From Naasia lichenicola (GTDB lineage Bacteria; Actinomycetota; Actinomycetes; Actinomycetales; Microbacteriaceae): DNA of 64,000 nt. Of this stretch, positions 39,798 to 47,873 are shown piece after piece; the first letter of the stretch is position 1, and each line of letters starts with the position of its first letter. Below the pieces are notes generated by a model that did no database searches, had not been told where the DNA came from, and worked only from the letters and a program-made list of their open reading frames with translations. The stretch is from assembly GCF_004801885.1 (NCBI RefSeq), contig NZ_SSSM01000005.1, positions 868,001 to 932,000 of the forward strand, in the 5' to 3' direction. Made by a program: the position numbers and the translations under genes.

Positions 39798-39843
39798 TCA
39801 GGGCTCCTTCGCCTATCCGATGGTCGTCATGGTCGTCGTCGTG

Positions 39844-40476
39844 TCAGTGAGGCAGCAGGTCGGTGGAGCCGTAGATGCCGAGCACCCAGATCCGGGTCAG
39901 AGCGTCGAGCGCATCGGCGGCATGAACGCGCGGATCCTCATCGGTGAGCGCGGAGAGCAGCACGCGCTCGTTCATCAGATTGAGCGCGGTCGCCAGAGTG
40001 TGTGCGTCCAGGCCGCCGGGGGCGGCCCCGCGATCCCGCTCCGCCGCGATGACGTTCGCCGAGTACCCGACCCACGACTGCATCGACGTCGACCAGAGCT
40101 CGCGCACCTTCTGGTTGTCCTGACGGACGTTCATCGCGGCGGCGGCGATCGCCCGGTGAGCGGTGAAGACATCGACGAACGTGCCGATCGACCGTCGCCA
40201 CGCCCCATAGGGATCCGCCGCGAAGTCCCGGGGGAGGGATGCCACCCGCTCGTCCACCTCGGAGATCACCCGGTCGAGCAGTGCGAGCAGCACGTCGTCC
40301 TTGGACGAGAAGTAGAAGTAGAACGCAGGGCGGGACAGGCCTGCGGTGGTCGCGAGCTCCTCGATCGAGATCGCGGCCAGCGAGCGGTCCTGCAGCAGCC
40401 GCTCGGCACCGATGAGGATGGCCTCTTCGCGCTCGTCGCCCGAGGGGCGGGAGTTCCTGCGTCCACGCGATGCCAT
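39844..40476 (-). CDS. TetR family regulator, EthR-like
   Basis: A 210-residue TetR regulator. The HTH is EEAILIGAERLLQDRSLAAISIEELATTAGLSRPAFYFYFSSKDDVLLALLD (about residues 17-68), with the F-Y-F-Y-F recognition helix characteristic of the EthR group. The C-terminal domain (DERVASLPRDFAADPYGAWRRSIGTFVDVFTAHRAI) follows the EthR ligand-domain pattern. It is divergent from a Baeyer-Villiger monooxygenase gene 65 bp away. This is the same arrangement as ethR-ethA in mycobacteria, which supports control of that gene. Confidence 0.9.
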   Translation of the reverse strand: MASRGRRNSRPSGDEREEAILIGAERLLQDRSLAAISIEELATTAGLSRPAFYFYFSSKDDVLLALLDRVISEVDERVASLPRDFAADPYGAWRRSIGTFVDVFTAHRAIAAAAMNVRQDNQKVRELWSTSMQSWVGYSANVIAAERDRGAAPGGLDAHTLATALNLMNERVLLSALTDEDPRVHAADALDALTRIWVLGIYGSTDLLPH

Positions 40477-40498
40477 CCCTGCATCGTATCGCTCAGCA

Positions 40499-40526
40499 TT
40501 GACACAGCGTCGATTATGTCGACAGT
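40499..40526. promoter_or_regulatory. candidate operator between ethR-like and monooxygenase genes
   Basis: The 65-bp divergent gap holds TTGACACAGCGTCG followed by ATTATGTCGACAG. TGTCGACA (40517-40524) is a perfect palindrome, and the GACA/TGTC pair gives a wider inverted repeat. TTGACA could also be a -35 box for the rightward gene. Confidence 0.4.
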
Positions 40527-40541
40527 GCGTAGAGTTCGAGG

Positions 40542-43052
40542 ATGAGCGAGCACGTGGACGTGATCATCGTCGGAGGCGGCCTCAGCGGGGTCGGCGCGGC
40601 CAGTCATCTCCGGCGGGAGAACCCCGAGGAGTCGGTGCTCGTCCTCGAGTCGCGTTCGACGATCGGCGGGACCTGGGATCTGTTCCGCTATCCCGGGGTG
40701 CGTTCGGACTCGGACATGTTCACGCTCGGCTACTCGTTCCGCCCCTGGACCGCGGGCAAGGCCATCGCCGACGGCAGGTCCATCCGCGAGTACATCGTCG
40801 ACACCGTGGAGGCAGAGGGGCTGCGCTCCCGCATCCGCACCAATCACCGGGTGGTCGCCGCGGAGTGGTCGAGCTCGGACGCGCGTTGGACCGTCACCGC
40901 CGTCGTCACCGGTGACGGCGAGTACCGGATGGACGACGGCGCCGACATGGAGGTGCAGCCGGAGACCGCAGGGCAGACGGAGACGGTCACCTTCACCTGC
41001 TCGTTCCTCTTCGTCTGCTCCGGCTACTACCGATACGACAAGGGGTTCACCCCCGCGATCCCCGGCGCCGACACCTTCGAAGGAGCGCTGGTGCATCCGC
41101 AGCACTGGCCCCGCGATCTGGACCACGCCGGTAAGCGGGTCGTCGTCATCGGCAGTGGCGCGACCGCCGTGACCCTCGTTCCCTCCATGGCCGCGACCGC
41201 CGCACACGTCACGATGCTGCAGCGCTCGCCCACCTACATCGCCGCCGTGCCCTCCCGCGATCATCTCGCCGACCGGCTGCGGGGCAAGCTGCCCCCGCAG
41301 ACCGCCTATCGGATCATCCGGATCAAGAACATCGGCTACTCGATGCTGACCTACCAGCTGAGCCGTCGTCGCCCGGAGTTCATGAAGTCGCTGCTGCGCA
41401 AGTCGGCGGTGGCCAAGCTGCCGGCCGGCTTCGCGGTGGACACCCATCTCGCGCCCACGTACGAGCCGTGGGACCAGCGCCTCTGCGCGATCCCGGATGG
41501 CGACCTGTACCGGGCGATCTCGAAGGGCGCAGCGGACATCGTCACAGATCGGATCGATCGGATCACCCCGCACGGAATCCGCCTCGCATCCGGAGCGGAG
41601 CTGGAGGCGGACGTCATCGTCACGGCCACCGGGCTGGAGCTGCTGGTGATCGGCGGGATCGCCCTCAGCGTGGACGGGCGGCCGGTGGATGTCGCCGACA
41701 CCATCGCCTACAAGGGCATGATGCTCACCGGCGTGCCGAACTTCGCGCTGACGATCGGCTACACCAACGCCTCCTGGACGCTCAAGGCGGATCTCGTCGC
41801 GCGGTTCGTCGGGCGGCTGCTGCGCCGCATGCGACGGCTGGGCTACGCGAGCGTCGTGCCCGAAGCGCCTGCCTCGGTGCGATCGGGCCCGCTGTCGCCG
41901 CTCATCGACCTGCAGGCCGGGTACGTGCTGAGGAGCTCGGCGCGGCTGCCTCGTCAGGGCGCCGTCACGCCGTGGAGGCTCAAGCAGAACTATCTCCACG
42001 ACTACCTGCTGCTGCGAATCGGCAGCGTGACCGACGGGCTGCGGTACAGCCGGGCCATATCGCGCCGGAATCCGTCGAGCGGGACGGAGCGGAGCGCCGA
42101 ACCTGCTCTGCCAAGCAAGCCGGGGGAGGCGTTCGTCACGGTCGACGGCGCGCGCATCCGGTACCGCGACACCGGCAGCGGGTCGCCGATCCTGCTGATC
42201 CACGGCATCGGGCAGAGTCTCGAGGACTGGAACGAGCAGCACGATCGCCTTTCGCGAGACCATCGGGTGCTCAGCCTCGATCTGCCCGGCTTCGGCTTCT
42301 CCGAACGGCCGGATGCGCCTGTCACCCTGCGATATCTCGCCGACTCCCTCCCGGGCTTCCTCGACGCGCTCGGCATCGGAGGTCCGGTGGCCGTTCTCGG
42401 CAACTCCCTGGGCGGAGCGGTCGCGATGACCTTCGCCGTCGCGCATCCTGAGCGGGTCGGTGCGCTCGTGCTCGCCAACAGCGCCGGTTTCGGCCGGGAG
42501 GTGACGATCGTGCTGCGCCTGCTGGCCGTGAAGCCGATCGGATCCCGCCTCATGCGCCCCGCGATCGCCAATTCCGTCCGCACGGTGCGCTCCCTGTTCT
42601 ACGACCAGACGCTGGCGACGGCCGAGCGGATCCAGCACTCCTACCTGCTGGCCCAGCGGCCCGGGCACTCCGCCACGATCCTCGACGTGGCGCGTGACCT
42701 CGGCACCTTCCGAGGCGTGCGGCCGGAGTGGCGAAGCGAGCTGCTCGAGGCGCTCGCCGCACTGCAGATCCCGACGCTCGCGGTGTGGGGCGACCATGAC
42801 CACGTCCTGCCGCCGCATCACCTCGATGCGGCGATCGACGCGCTGCCGAACGTCGAGTCCCACGTGTTCGCCAAGACCGGCCACATGCCGCAGATCGAGC
42901 GGCCCGACGAGTTCGCCCGCCTTGTAGAGGACTTCCTCACGCGTACCCCTCATTCCGGCTCGCGCAAGGGGAGCGACAGCGGCGCCCTTCAGCGGCACGA
43001 TGCAGCGGTAGGACCAGCTATCGGACAGCAGCACGAGAAGGAGAAGGAATAG
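40542..43052 (+). CDS. Baeyer-Villiger monooxygenase fused to alpha/beta hydrolase
   Basis: An 836-residue two-enzyme protein. Residues 1 to about 500 form an EthA-like flavin monooxygenase: FAD motif IIVGGGLSGVGAASHL (about 8-23), the Baeyer-Villiger fingerprint F-x-G-x3-H-x3-W (from Phe179, FEGALVHPQHW), and the NADPH motif VIGSGATAVTLV (about 202-213). From about residue 530 an alpha/beta hydrolase follows: LLIHGIGQS (about 548), nucleophile Ser622 in GNSLGG, acid in GDHDHVLPP, and His in KTGHMPQIE. The natural reading is ketone to ester, then ester to alcohol plus acid, in one chain. ATG 40542 is in line with the family start. The dehydrogenase gene follows after 3 bp. Confidence 0.9.
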   Translation: MSEHVDVIIVGGGLSGVGAASHLRRENPEESVLVLESRSTIGGTWDLFRYPGVRSDSDMFTLGYSFRPWTAGKAIADGRSIREYIVDTVEAEGLRSRIRTNHRVVAAEWSSSDARWTVTAVVTGDGEYRMDDGADMEVQPETAGQTETVTFTCSFLFVCSGYYRYDKGFTPAIPGADTFEGALVHPQHWPRDLDHAGKRVVVIGSGATAVTLVPSMAATAAHVTMLQRSPTYIAAVPSRDHLADRLRGKLPPQTAYRIIRIKNIGYSMLTYQLSRRRPEFMKSLLRKSAVAKLPAGFAVDTHLAPTYEPWDQRLCAIPDGDLYRAISKGAADIVTDRIDRITPHGIRLASGAELEADVIVTATGLELLVIGGIALSVDGRPVDVADTIAYKGMMLTGVPNFALTIGYTNASWTLKADLVARFVGRLLRRMRRLGYASVVPEAPASVRSGPLSPLIDLQAGYVLRSSARLPRQGAVTPWRLKQNYLHDYLLLRIGSVTDGLRYSRAISRRNPSSGTERSAEPALPSKPGEAFVTVDGARIRYRDTGSGSPILLIHGIGQSLEDWNEQHDRLSRDHRVLSLDLPGFGFSERPDAPVTLRYLADSLPGFLDALGIGGPVAVLGNSLGGAVAMTFAVAHPERVGALVLANSAGFGREVTIVLRLLAVKPIGSRLMRPAIANSVRTVRSLFYDQTLATAERIQHSYLLAQRPGHSATILDVARDLGTFRGVRPEWRSELLEALAALQIPTLAVWGDHDHVLPPHHLDAAIDALPNVESHVFAKTGHMPQIERPDEFARLVEDFLTRTPHSGSRKGSDSGALQRHDAAVGPAIGQQHEKEKE

Positions 43053-43055
43053 GAC

Positions 43056-43913
43056 ATGGGAGATCTTCAGAGGGTGACCGTCCTGGGCGCCGGAGTGCTC
43101 GGCGCTCAGATCGCATTCCAGAGCGCGATGCACGGGAAGGACGTGACCGCGTACGACATCGACGACACCGCGCTCGAAGCGGGCCGCGCTCGCCTGCAGG
43201 CCATCGTGCCGCAGTTCGTCGCCGACGCGGGCGAGTCTCTGCGCGCCGCGGCAGAGCAGGCCGTTGCGGGAATCCGGCTGAGCTCCGACCTCGCCGATGC
43301 TGTCGGTTCCGCCGATCTGGTCATCGAAGCGGTACCGGAGTCCCTCGAGCTCAAGCGAGCCGTCTACGAGCGCCTCGCGTCTCTGGCTCCGGCCGATACG
43401 GTCTTCGCGACGAACTCGTCGACACTGCTGCCGAGCCAGATCAGCGATGCGACGGGACGGCCGGACCGGTTCCTCGCTCTGCACTTCGCCAACCACGTCT
43501 GGCGCAACAACACCGCCGAGATCATGGGCACGCCGCAGACCGATCCTACCGTGTACCAGCGGGTCGTCGCCTTCGCGAAGGAGATCGGGATGGTACCGAT
43601 CGAGCTGCACAAGGAGCAGCCCGGCTACGTCCTGAACTCCCTCCTCGTGCCACTGCTCAACGCGGCGGCGGGTCTCGTGCTCACCGGAGTCGCCGAGCCT
43701 GAGACCGTGGACGCCACCTGGCGGATCGGCACGGGCGCCCCCGCGGGACCGTTCCAGATCTTCGACGTGGTCGGACTCCGCACCGCCTACGCGATCTCGA
43801 GCGCGCGACCCGACCCCGGGTCGCAGGCATGGGCCGCCTACCTCAAGACCAACTTCCTCGACGCAGGCAAGTTCGGCGTCGAATCGGGCGAAGGCTTCTA
43901 CAAGTACTCGTGA
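43056..43913 (+). CDS. 3-hydroxyacyl-CoA dehydrogenase family protein
   Basis: A 285-residue NAD-dependent dehydrogenase of the 3-hydroxyacyl-/3-hydroxybutyryl-CoA type. The N-terminal Rossmann motif is VTVLGAGVLGAQIAF (about residues 7-21). The catalytic region is SSTLLPSQISDATGRPDRFLALHFANHVW, with the His of HFAN, and the C-terminal helical domain has PGYVLNSLLVPLLNAA. Its start is 3 bp behind the monooxygenase-hydrolase fusion, so it is in the same operon. It could oxidise a hydroxyacyl-CoA formed downstream, but the exact pathway is not evident. Confidence 0.88.
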   Translation: MGDLQRVTVLGAGVLGAQIAFQSAMHGKDVTAYDIDDTALEAGRARLQAIVPQFVADAGESLRAAAEQAVAGIRLSSDLADAVGSADLVIEAVPESLELKRAVYERLASLAPADTVFATNSSTLLPSQISDATGRPDRFLALHFANHVWRNNTAEIMGTPQTDPTVYQRVVAFAKEIGMVPIELHKEQPGYVLNSLLVPLLNAAAGLVLTGVAEPETVDATWRIGTGAPAGPFQIFDVVGLRTAYAISSARPDPGSQAWAAYLKTNFLDAGKFGVESGEGFYKYS

Positions 43914-43997
43914 AGCGAGCGGGCCCGGTCGGTCGGGGATCGTCGGCCCGCCGCGTGCCCTTCCTGCCTGATCGGCATCCCCGCCTAGGGTCGCGGC

Positions 43998-44423
43998 ATG
44001 GGTCTGTACTCGATCGTCTACGTCAGCACCGCCACGGTTCCCTTCTGGGACGAGGAGGTCGCAGAGCTGCTCGAGAAGAGTCGCTCGAAGAACGACGGGC
44101 TGGGCCTGACCGGGATGCTGCTGTTCAAGGGCGGCCAGTTCATGCAGGTGCTCGAAGGACCCGAGTCCGCCGTGCGCTCCCTGATCGCGACGATCTCGAA
44201 GGACCCACGGCACGAGGACGTGCGCACCCTGTGGGAGGAACCGATCGAGCAGCGCCAGTTCCCGGCGTGGACGATGGGCTATCGAGGACTCACCGACCAG
44301 GCCATCCAGGCGATCCCGGGGTACAGCGACTTCTTCGATGCCACTCCTGGCGCGAGCAGCGTGTGGGCGACCGAGTCGCGCTCGCGCTGGCTTCTGGACT
44401 GGTTCCGCACCAATCGCGCCTAG
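43998..44423 (+). CDS. BLUF-domain blue-light photoreceptor (short), copy 1
   Basis: A 141-residue stand-alone BLUF protein that should bind FAD and sense blue light. The photocycle residues are all present with exact family spacing: Tyr8, Asn32, Gln50, then Trp91 and Met93 (WTMGY). The distances 24, 18 and 41 match AppA (Tyr21, Asn45, Gln63, Trp104). Short BLUF proteins act by binding a partner, which is not identifiable here. The gene is preceded by the dehydrogenase and followed by a lipid kinase. A second, very similar protein is encoded at 58414-58899. Confidence 0.92.
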   Translation: MGLYSIVYVSTATVPFWDEEVAELLEKSRSKNDGLGLTGMLLFKGGQFMQVLEGPESAVRSLIATISKDPRHEDVRTLWEEPIEQRQFPAWTMGYRGLTDQAIQAIPGYSDFFDATPGASSVWATESRSRWLLDWFRTNRA

Positions 44424-44448
44424 CGACTGCCGCTACACCCCTGGGGAG

Positions 44449-44479
44449 GTTGTATCCCGCGTTACATCCGGGGTACAAC
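44449..44479. promoter_or_regulatory. imperfect inverted repeat upstream of the lipid kinase gene
   Basis: GTTGTATCCC and GGGGTACAAC are 10-bp arms with one mismatch, separated by 11 bp containing GTTACATCC. It lies about 150 bp upstream of the kinase start in a 203-bp gene-free gap. A regulator binding site is possible. Confidence 0.4.
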
Positions 44480-44626
44480 AGAGAGGTGGCGCGACGGTTC
44501 ATCGGCATGCCTGCCGGTTCCTGCGCCGCCGAACCCGTCTCTCAACAGCGATGCCGAGAGCTCGGTCTCCATGAGTCGTCGACCATGGCCGAGCCGGAAC
44601 GGCGTCGCGCGCCGATGAAGGAATCC

Positions 44627-45604
44627 ATGCCCACCGACACCCGGACCGCTGCGGTCATCTACAACCCGATCAAGGTCGACCTCGACGTGCTCCGCGAGGC
44701 GGTCGCCCGCGAAGCGACCAGCGCGGGCTGGGCCGAGACGCTGTGGTTCTCGACCTCCGTCGAGGACGTCGGCCAGGAGGCCACGAAGCGCGCCCTCGAT
44801 GAAGGGGTCGACATGCTCATCGCGGCGGGCGGCGACGGGACGGTACGTGCGGTCGCCGAGGCCGCCCGTGGCCACGACGTCTCCCTCGCGCTGCTTCCGT
44901 CGGGGACGGGCAATCTGCTCGCTCGCAACCTCGAGCTCACCCTCAACGACATCCCCGGCAGCATCCACGCCGCGTTCGCCGGATCCGACCGGCGCATCGA
45001 CCTCGGCATGATCCAGATCGAGCGGGAGGACAAGAGCCGCGATCAGCACGCCTTCGTGGTCATGGCCGGCATGGGCCTCGACGCCAAGATGATCGCCAAC
45101 ACCGACGAGGACCTCAAGAAGAAGGCGGGCTGGGCCGCATACGTGAAGGCGATCGCCGCATCGCTGCGGGACCCGCATGAGCTGCACCTGCGATTCCGGC
45201 TCGACGATGGCGGACCGAAGCGGACCACCGTGCACACGCTCATCCTCGGCAACTGCGGCTCCCTTCCCGCGAACATCATGCTGATGCCCGAAGCGGTGCT
45301 CGACGACGGTCTCTTCGACCTGATGATGACCCGACCGGGCGGGCTGCTCGGCTGGATCCGCGTCTGGTTCAAGGTCGCGTGGACGAACGGCGTCGTCCGC
45401 CGCACGAAGGCCGGCCGGGCGATCGCGGGGGAGCAGAAGAACGACCGGGATCTGCGCTACGAGACCGGAAGCAAGTTCGTGGCGAGGCTGTCCCGCCCGG
45501 AGGAGATCGAACTCGACGGCGACGGCTTCGGCAAGGCGGTCGCCTTCCGCGCCTGGATCGAGCCGCAGGCGCTGCGAGTGCGCACCGCCGGCGACACGGC
45601 GTGA
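44627..45604 (+). CDS. diacylglycerol/sphingosine kinase-like lipid kinase
   Basis: A 325-residue member of the diacylglycerol kinase catalytic superfamily. The N-terminus is AAVIYNPIKVDLDVL (about residues 8-22). The nucleotide motif is AAGGDGTVRAVAEA (about 64-77), and the second motif LLPSGTGNLLARNL is at about 88-101. The C-terminal beta domain ends with the lipid-binding region (ANIMLMPEAVLDDGLFDLMM). It would phosphorylate a membrane lipid with ATP. ATG 44627 is preferred over in-frame ATGs at 44585 and 44615 because an AAGGA site lies just before it. Its stop overlaps the next gene's GTG. Confidence 0.88.
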   Translation: MPTDTRTAAVIYNPIKVDLDVLREAVAREATSAGWAETLWFSTSVEDVGQEATKRALDEGVDMLIAAGGDGTVRAVAEAARGHDVSLALLPSGTGNLLARNLELTLNDIPGSIHAAFAGSDRRIDLGMIQIEREDKSRDQHAFVVMAGMGLDAKMIANTDEDLKKKAGWAAYVKAIAASLRDPHELHLRFRLDDGGPKRTTVHTLILGNCGSLPANIMLMPEAVLDDGLFDLMMTRPGGLLGWIRVWFKVAWTNGVVRRTKAGRAIAGEQKNDRDLRYETGSKFVARLSRPEEIELDGDGFGKAVAFRAWIEPQALRVRTAGDTA

Positions 45605-46368
45605 GCCCGGCTCGAACTTCGCAACGACGCCGAGCGCTCCGGGATGAGCTGCTCACCTATCGAGCGACTGCGACAACGACTGCGACCTCAGTCGCAGACG
45701 GCCCCACGTTCGTGCTGCTGCACGGGGTCGGACTCTCGCACCGCGAGTACTCACGCCTGGCTCGAGTGCTGCGCGAGACGGGTCCCGTCATCGCCTTCGA
45801 CCTTCCCGGTTTCGGCCCCAGCCGGCGACCGCTCCGCGATGTGAGCATCGAGGAGAACGCCCGGCGGGTCGCCCAGGCCCTGGATGCGCGGAACGTGCGC
45901 TCCTCGGTGGTGGTCGGACATTCGATGGGCGCTCAGTTCGCGGTCGAGCTCGCCGCGACCCGCCCCGACCTCGTCAGCCACCTCGTCCTGATCGGACCCG
46001 TCGTGGATCCCGCGCATCCCACGCTGCGCGGGCAGGCGCGGGCGCTTCTGCGCGATTGGCCGCTCGAGCCGCCGCTCACCCAGCTCATGGCAGGTTTCGA
46101 CTACGCGAGGTCCGGCGTGCGCTGGTTCCTCGCCCAGTCGATCGTGATGCGGGACTTTCCCACGCACGTCCGCATCCATGCGGTCGAGCAGCCGCTGCTG
46201 GTCCTGCGCGGCGCGCACGACCCGATCGCCAAGCCGCCCTGGGTGGACTGGCTCGCACGGCAGGTCCGCCTCGGAGAGGTCGTCACCGTGGAGGGACACC
46301 GGCACAACGTCGTGCATTCGGGAGCGGAAGAGGTCGCGAGCGCGATCCTGCGATTCGTCGCCCCCTGA
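45601..46368 (+). CDS. alpha/beta hydrolase
   Basis: A 255-residue alpha/beta hydrolase. The oxyanion strand is FVLLHGVGLSHREYS (about residues 37-51), the nucleophile elbow is VVGHSMGAQFA (about 99-109, Ser102), the acid is in LRGAHDPIAKP, and the His is in VEGHRHNVVHSG. No signal peptide. It could be an esterase or epoxide hydrolase; there is no cap-domain marker that decides. GTG 45601 overlaps the kinase stop by 4 bp, so it is translationally coupled to a lipid kinase. A lipid-related substrate is plausible. Confidence 0.88.
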   Translation: MSPARTSQRRRALRDELLTYRATATTTATSVADGPTFVLLHGVGLSHREYSRLARVLRETGPVIAFDLPGFGPSRRPLRDVSIEENARRVAQALDARNVRSSVVVGHSMGAQFAVELAATRPDLVSHLVLIGPVVDPAHPTLRGQARALLRDWPLEPPLTQLMAGFDYARSGVRWFLAQSIVMRDFPTHVRIHAVEQPLLVLRGAHDPIAKPPWVDWLARQVRLGEVVTVEGHRHNVVHSGAEEVASAILRFVAP

Positions 46369-46374
46369 GGCGGA

Positions 46375-47073
46375 TCAGCCCAGTTCTTCGCGGACGTAGC
46401 GCGCGAACCCGTCCGGTGCTCGGCCGCGCACGCGTCCAGAGGTGAGAACCGGGGCCTGATCCGTGCCGCGGATCCGACTGCCCTGATGCCTCAGGGCGTC
46501 GACGAGCAGCACGTCCTCGTCGGAGGAGGCGGCCTGGAACCCTCCGCTCCTCAGGTACACGTCGCCCCGGATGCCGAGATTGGCACCATGGATGTAGACC
46601 GGCTCCGTCGTCGGCGGGTTCAAGGAGCGCCAGCGCCGAAGCTGTCGAGGCGTGAGGTCTGCGGGGTCCGGTTCGATCTGCCCCACGAGGACCTCGGCAC
46701 CCGACGTGGCGGCTGCATGGTGCACGCTCAGCCACTCGGCCGGGACGGCCGAGTCTCCGTCCGTGCTGGCGATCCAGGTCTGCGTCGGACGAGCGCCCGC
46801 CAGCAGGTGCGCCGCACCGGCAGCGCGCGCGCTGCCCACTCCTCGATGCCGCGACGCGATCACCTCCACGTCCGGCCGGGATCGCGCTATCCGAGCCGAA
46901 TCATCGGTGCTGCCGTCATCGACGATCACCAGCCGCACCCGGCACATCGACTCGCGCTCGAACTCCTGCCGGGCGGCGGCGATCGCGTCCAGAGCGCGGG
47001 GCAGCAGGGCTGCCTCGTTGAGGACGGGGACCACGATCCCGATCAGGGTGATCCCTTCCGCGTCGACCGTCAT
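46375..47073 (-). CDS. family 2 glycosyltransferase of the PIG-L cluster
   Basis: A 232-residue GT-A glycosyltransferase. Key blocks are GIVVPVLNEAALLPRALDAI (about residues 12-31), LVIVDDGSTDDSARIA (about 48-63), RGVGSARAAGA (about 77-87) and the metal motif STDGDSAVPAEWL (about 103-115). HGANLGIRG and DEDVLLVDAL form the acceptor side. It is shorter than most GT2 enzymes and has no membrane segments. It overlaps the PIG-L gene upstream by 4 bp, which in turn overlaps an acyl-CoA dehydrogenase gene, so the three are one operon. Confidence 0.88.
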   Translation of the reverse strand: MTVDAEGITLIGIVVPVLNEAALLPRALDAIAAARQEFERESMCRVRLVIVDDGSTDDSARIARSRPDVEVIASRHRGVGSARAAGAAHLLAGARPTQTWIASTDGDSAVPAEWLSVHHAAATSGAEVLVGQIEPDPADLTPRQLRRWRSLNPPTTEPVYIHGANLGIRGDVYLRSGGFQAASSDEDVLLVDALRHQGSRIRGTDQAPVLTSGRVRGRAPDGFARYVREELG

Positions 47074-47873
47074 GGGGCAGCTGCCCCCTCGAGGCCAGAC
47101 AGTGGAACGAGGGTCGTCTCAGGGAAGAACAGCTCGATGCTCCGATCGAAATGCGCGAGGAATTCCGCACTCAGAAGGGTTTCGTCGCCCGGCTCGGGGG
47201 AGAGCGGGGCGATCTGAGTCGTGTAGGCGTCGCCCGCGCGGCGCTTGGCATCCTGCTCGTCTGGCGTGAGCTCGATCCGCACGGCATGCGGCCACTCCGT
47301 CGAGCCGGGGTCACCCCAGTGCCAGGCCCAGATCGGAGCGCCCCAGACCTCGATCGTGCGCGCACCCGTGCCGTCGGCGACGAGGGCCGTGGCTGCACGC
47401 GCGGTCGCCGAGTGGTCGGGATGACCGTCGCCCAGCCACGGCGTCACGATCAGAACGCTGCCCTCGGCCTCTCCGACGATCGAGCGGAGGGCTTCCGTGA
47501 GCGCCCTCTCCTGTTGCTCCAGGCGGCCGTCGGACAGCTCCAGGCGGATCGCGCGGGCCCGGGGAGCGAGGATCGACATCGCGCGAGCGAATTCCGCGCG
47601 CCGCAGTTCGGCGAGCCGTGCCGGCTGCGTGGTGGGCGAATCGGGATGAGAGGCCTCTCCGTCGGACGCCAGGACGACGGTGACAGCTCGCGCCGAAGCG
47701 CCGAAACGGGCGATCAGCCCACCTGCACTCAACGTCTCGTCGTCGGGGTGTGCGGCCACGACGATCAGCGCGTCGAACGTGAGCGGATCGACGGAGGCGG
47801 CGGATGCGACGACGGCGGAGTCCAGCCAGTCCTGCTCCGGTGTGCTCGGATCGGCGGCCTCGAATCTCACCAC
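47070..47873 (-). CDS. PIG-L family deacetylase
   Basis: A 267-residue PIG-L/LmbE-type zinc hydrolase. The zinc and catalytic motif AHPDDETLSAGG is at about residues 40-51, and the second His is in GDGHPDHSA (about 147-155). The family removes acetyl groups from N-acetylglucosaminyl or related amino sugars (mycothiol pathway, GPI precursors). The gene overlaps its neighbours on both sides (7 bp with the dehydrogenase, 4 bp with the glycosyltransferase). Coupling with a glycosyltransferase suggests a small amino-sugar conjugate. Confidence 0.9.
   Translation of the reverse strand: MVRFEAADPSTPEQDWLDSAVVASAASVDPLTFDALIVVAAHPDDETLSAGGLIARFGASARAVTVVLASDGEASHPDSPTTQPARLAELRRAEFARAMSILAPRARAIRLELSDGRLEQQERALTEALRSIVGEAEGSVLIVTPWLGDGHPDHSATARAATALVADGTGARTIEVWGAPIWAWHWGDPGSTEWPHAVRIELTPDEQDAKRRAGDAYTTQIAPLSPEPGDETLLSAEFLAHFDRSIELFFPETTLVPLSGLEGAAAP

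Noticed and set aside
40266-44213. A 1315-codon open frame on the minus strand
   Set aside because: It is antisense to the monooxygenase fusion, the dehydrogenase and a BLUF gene. Its translation is Arg/His/Asp-rich without domains. Such frames are expected from strong GC3 bias.
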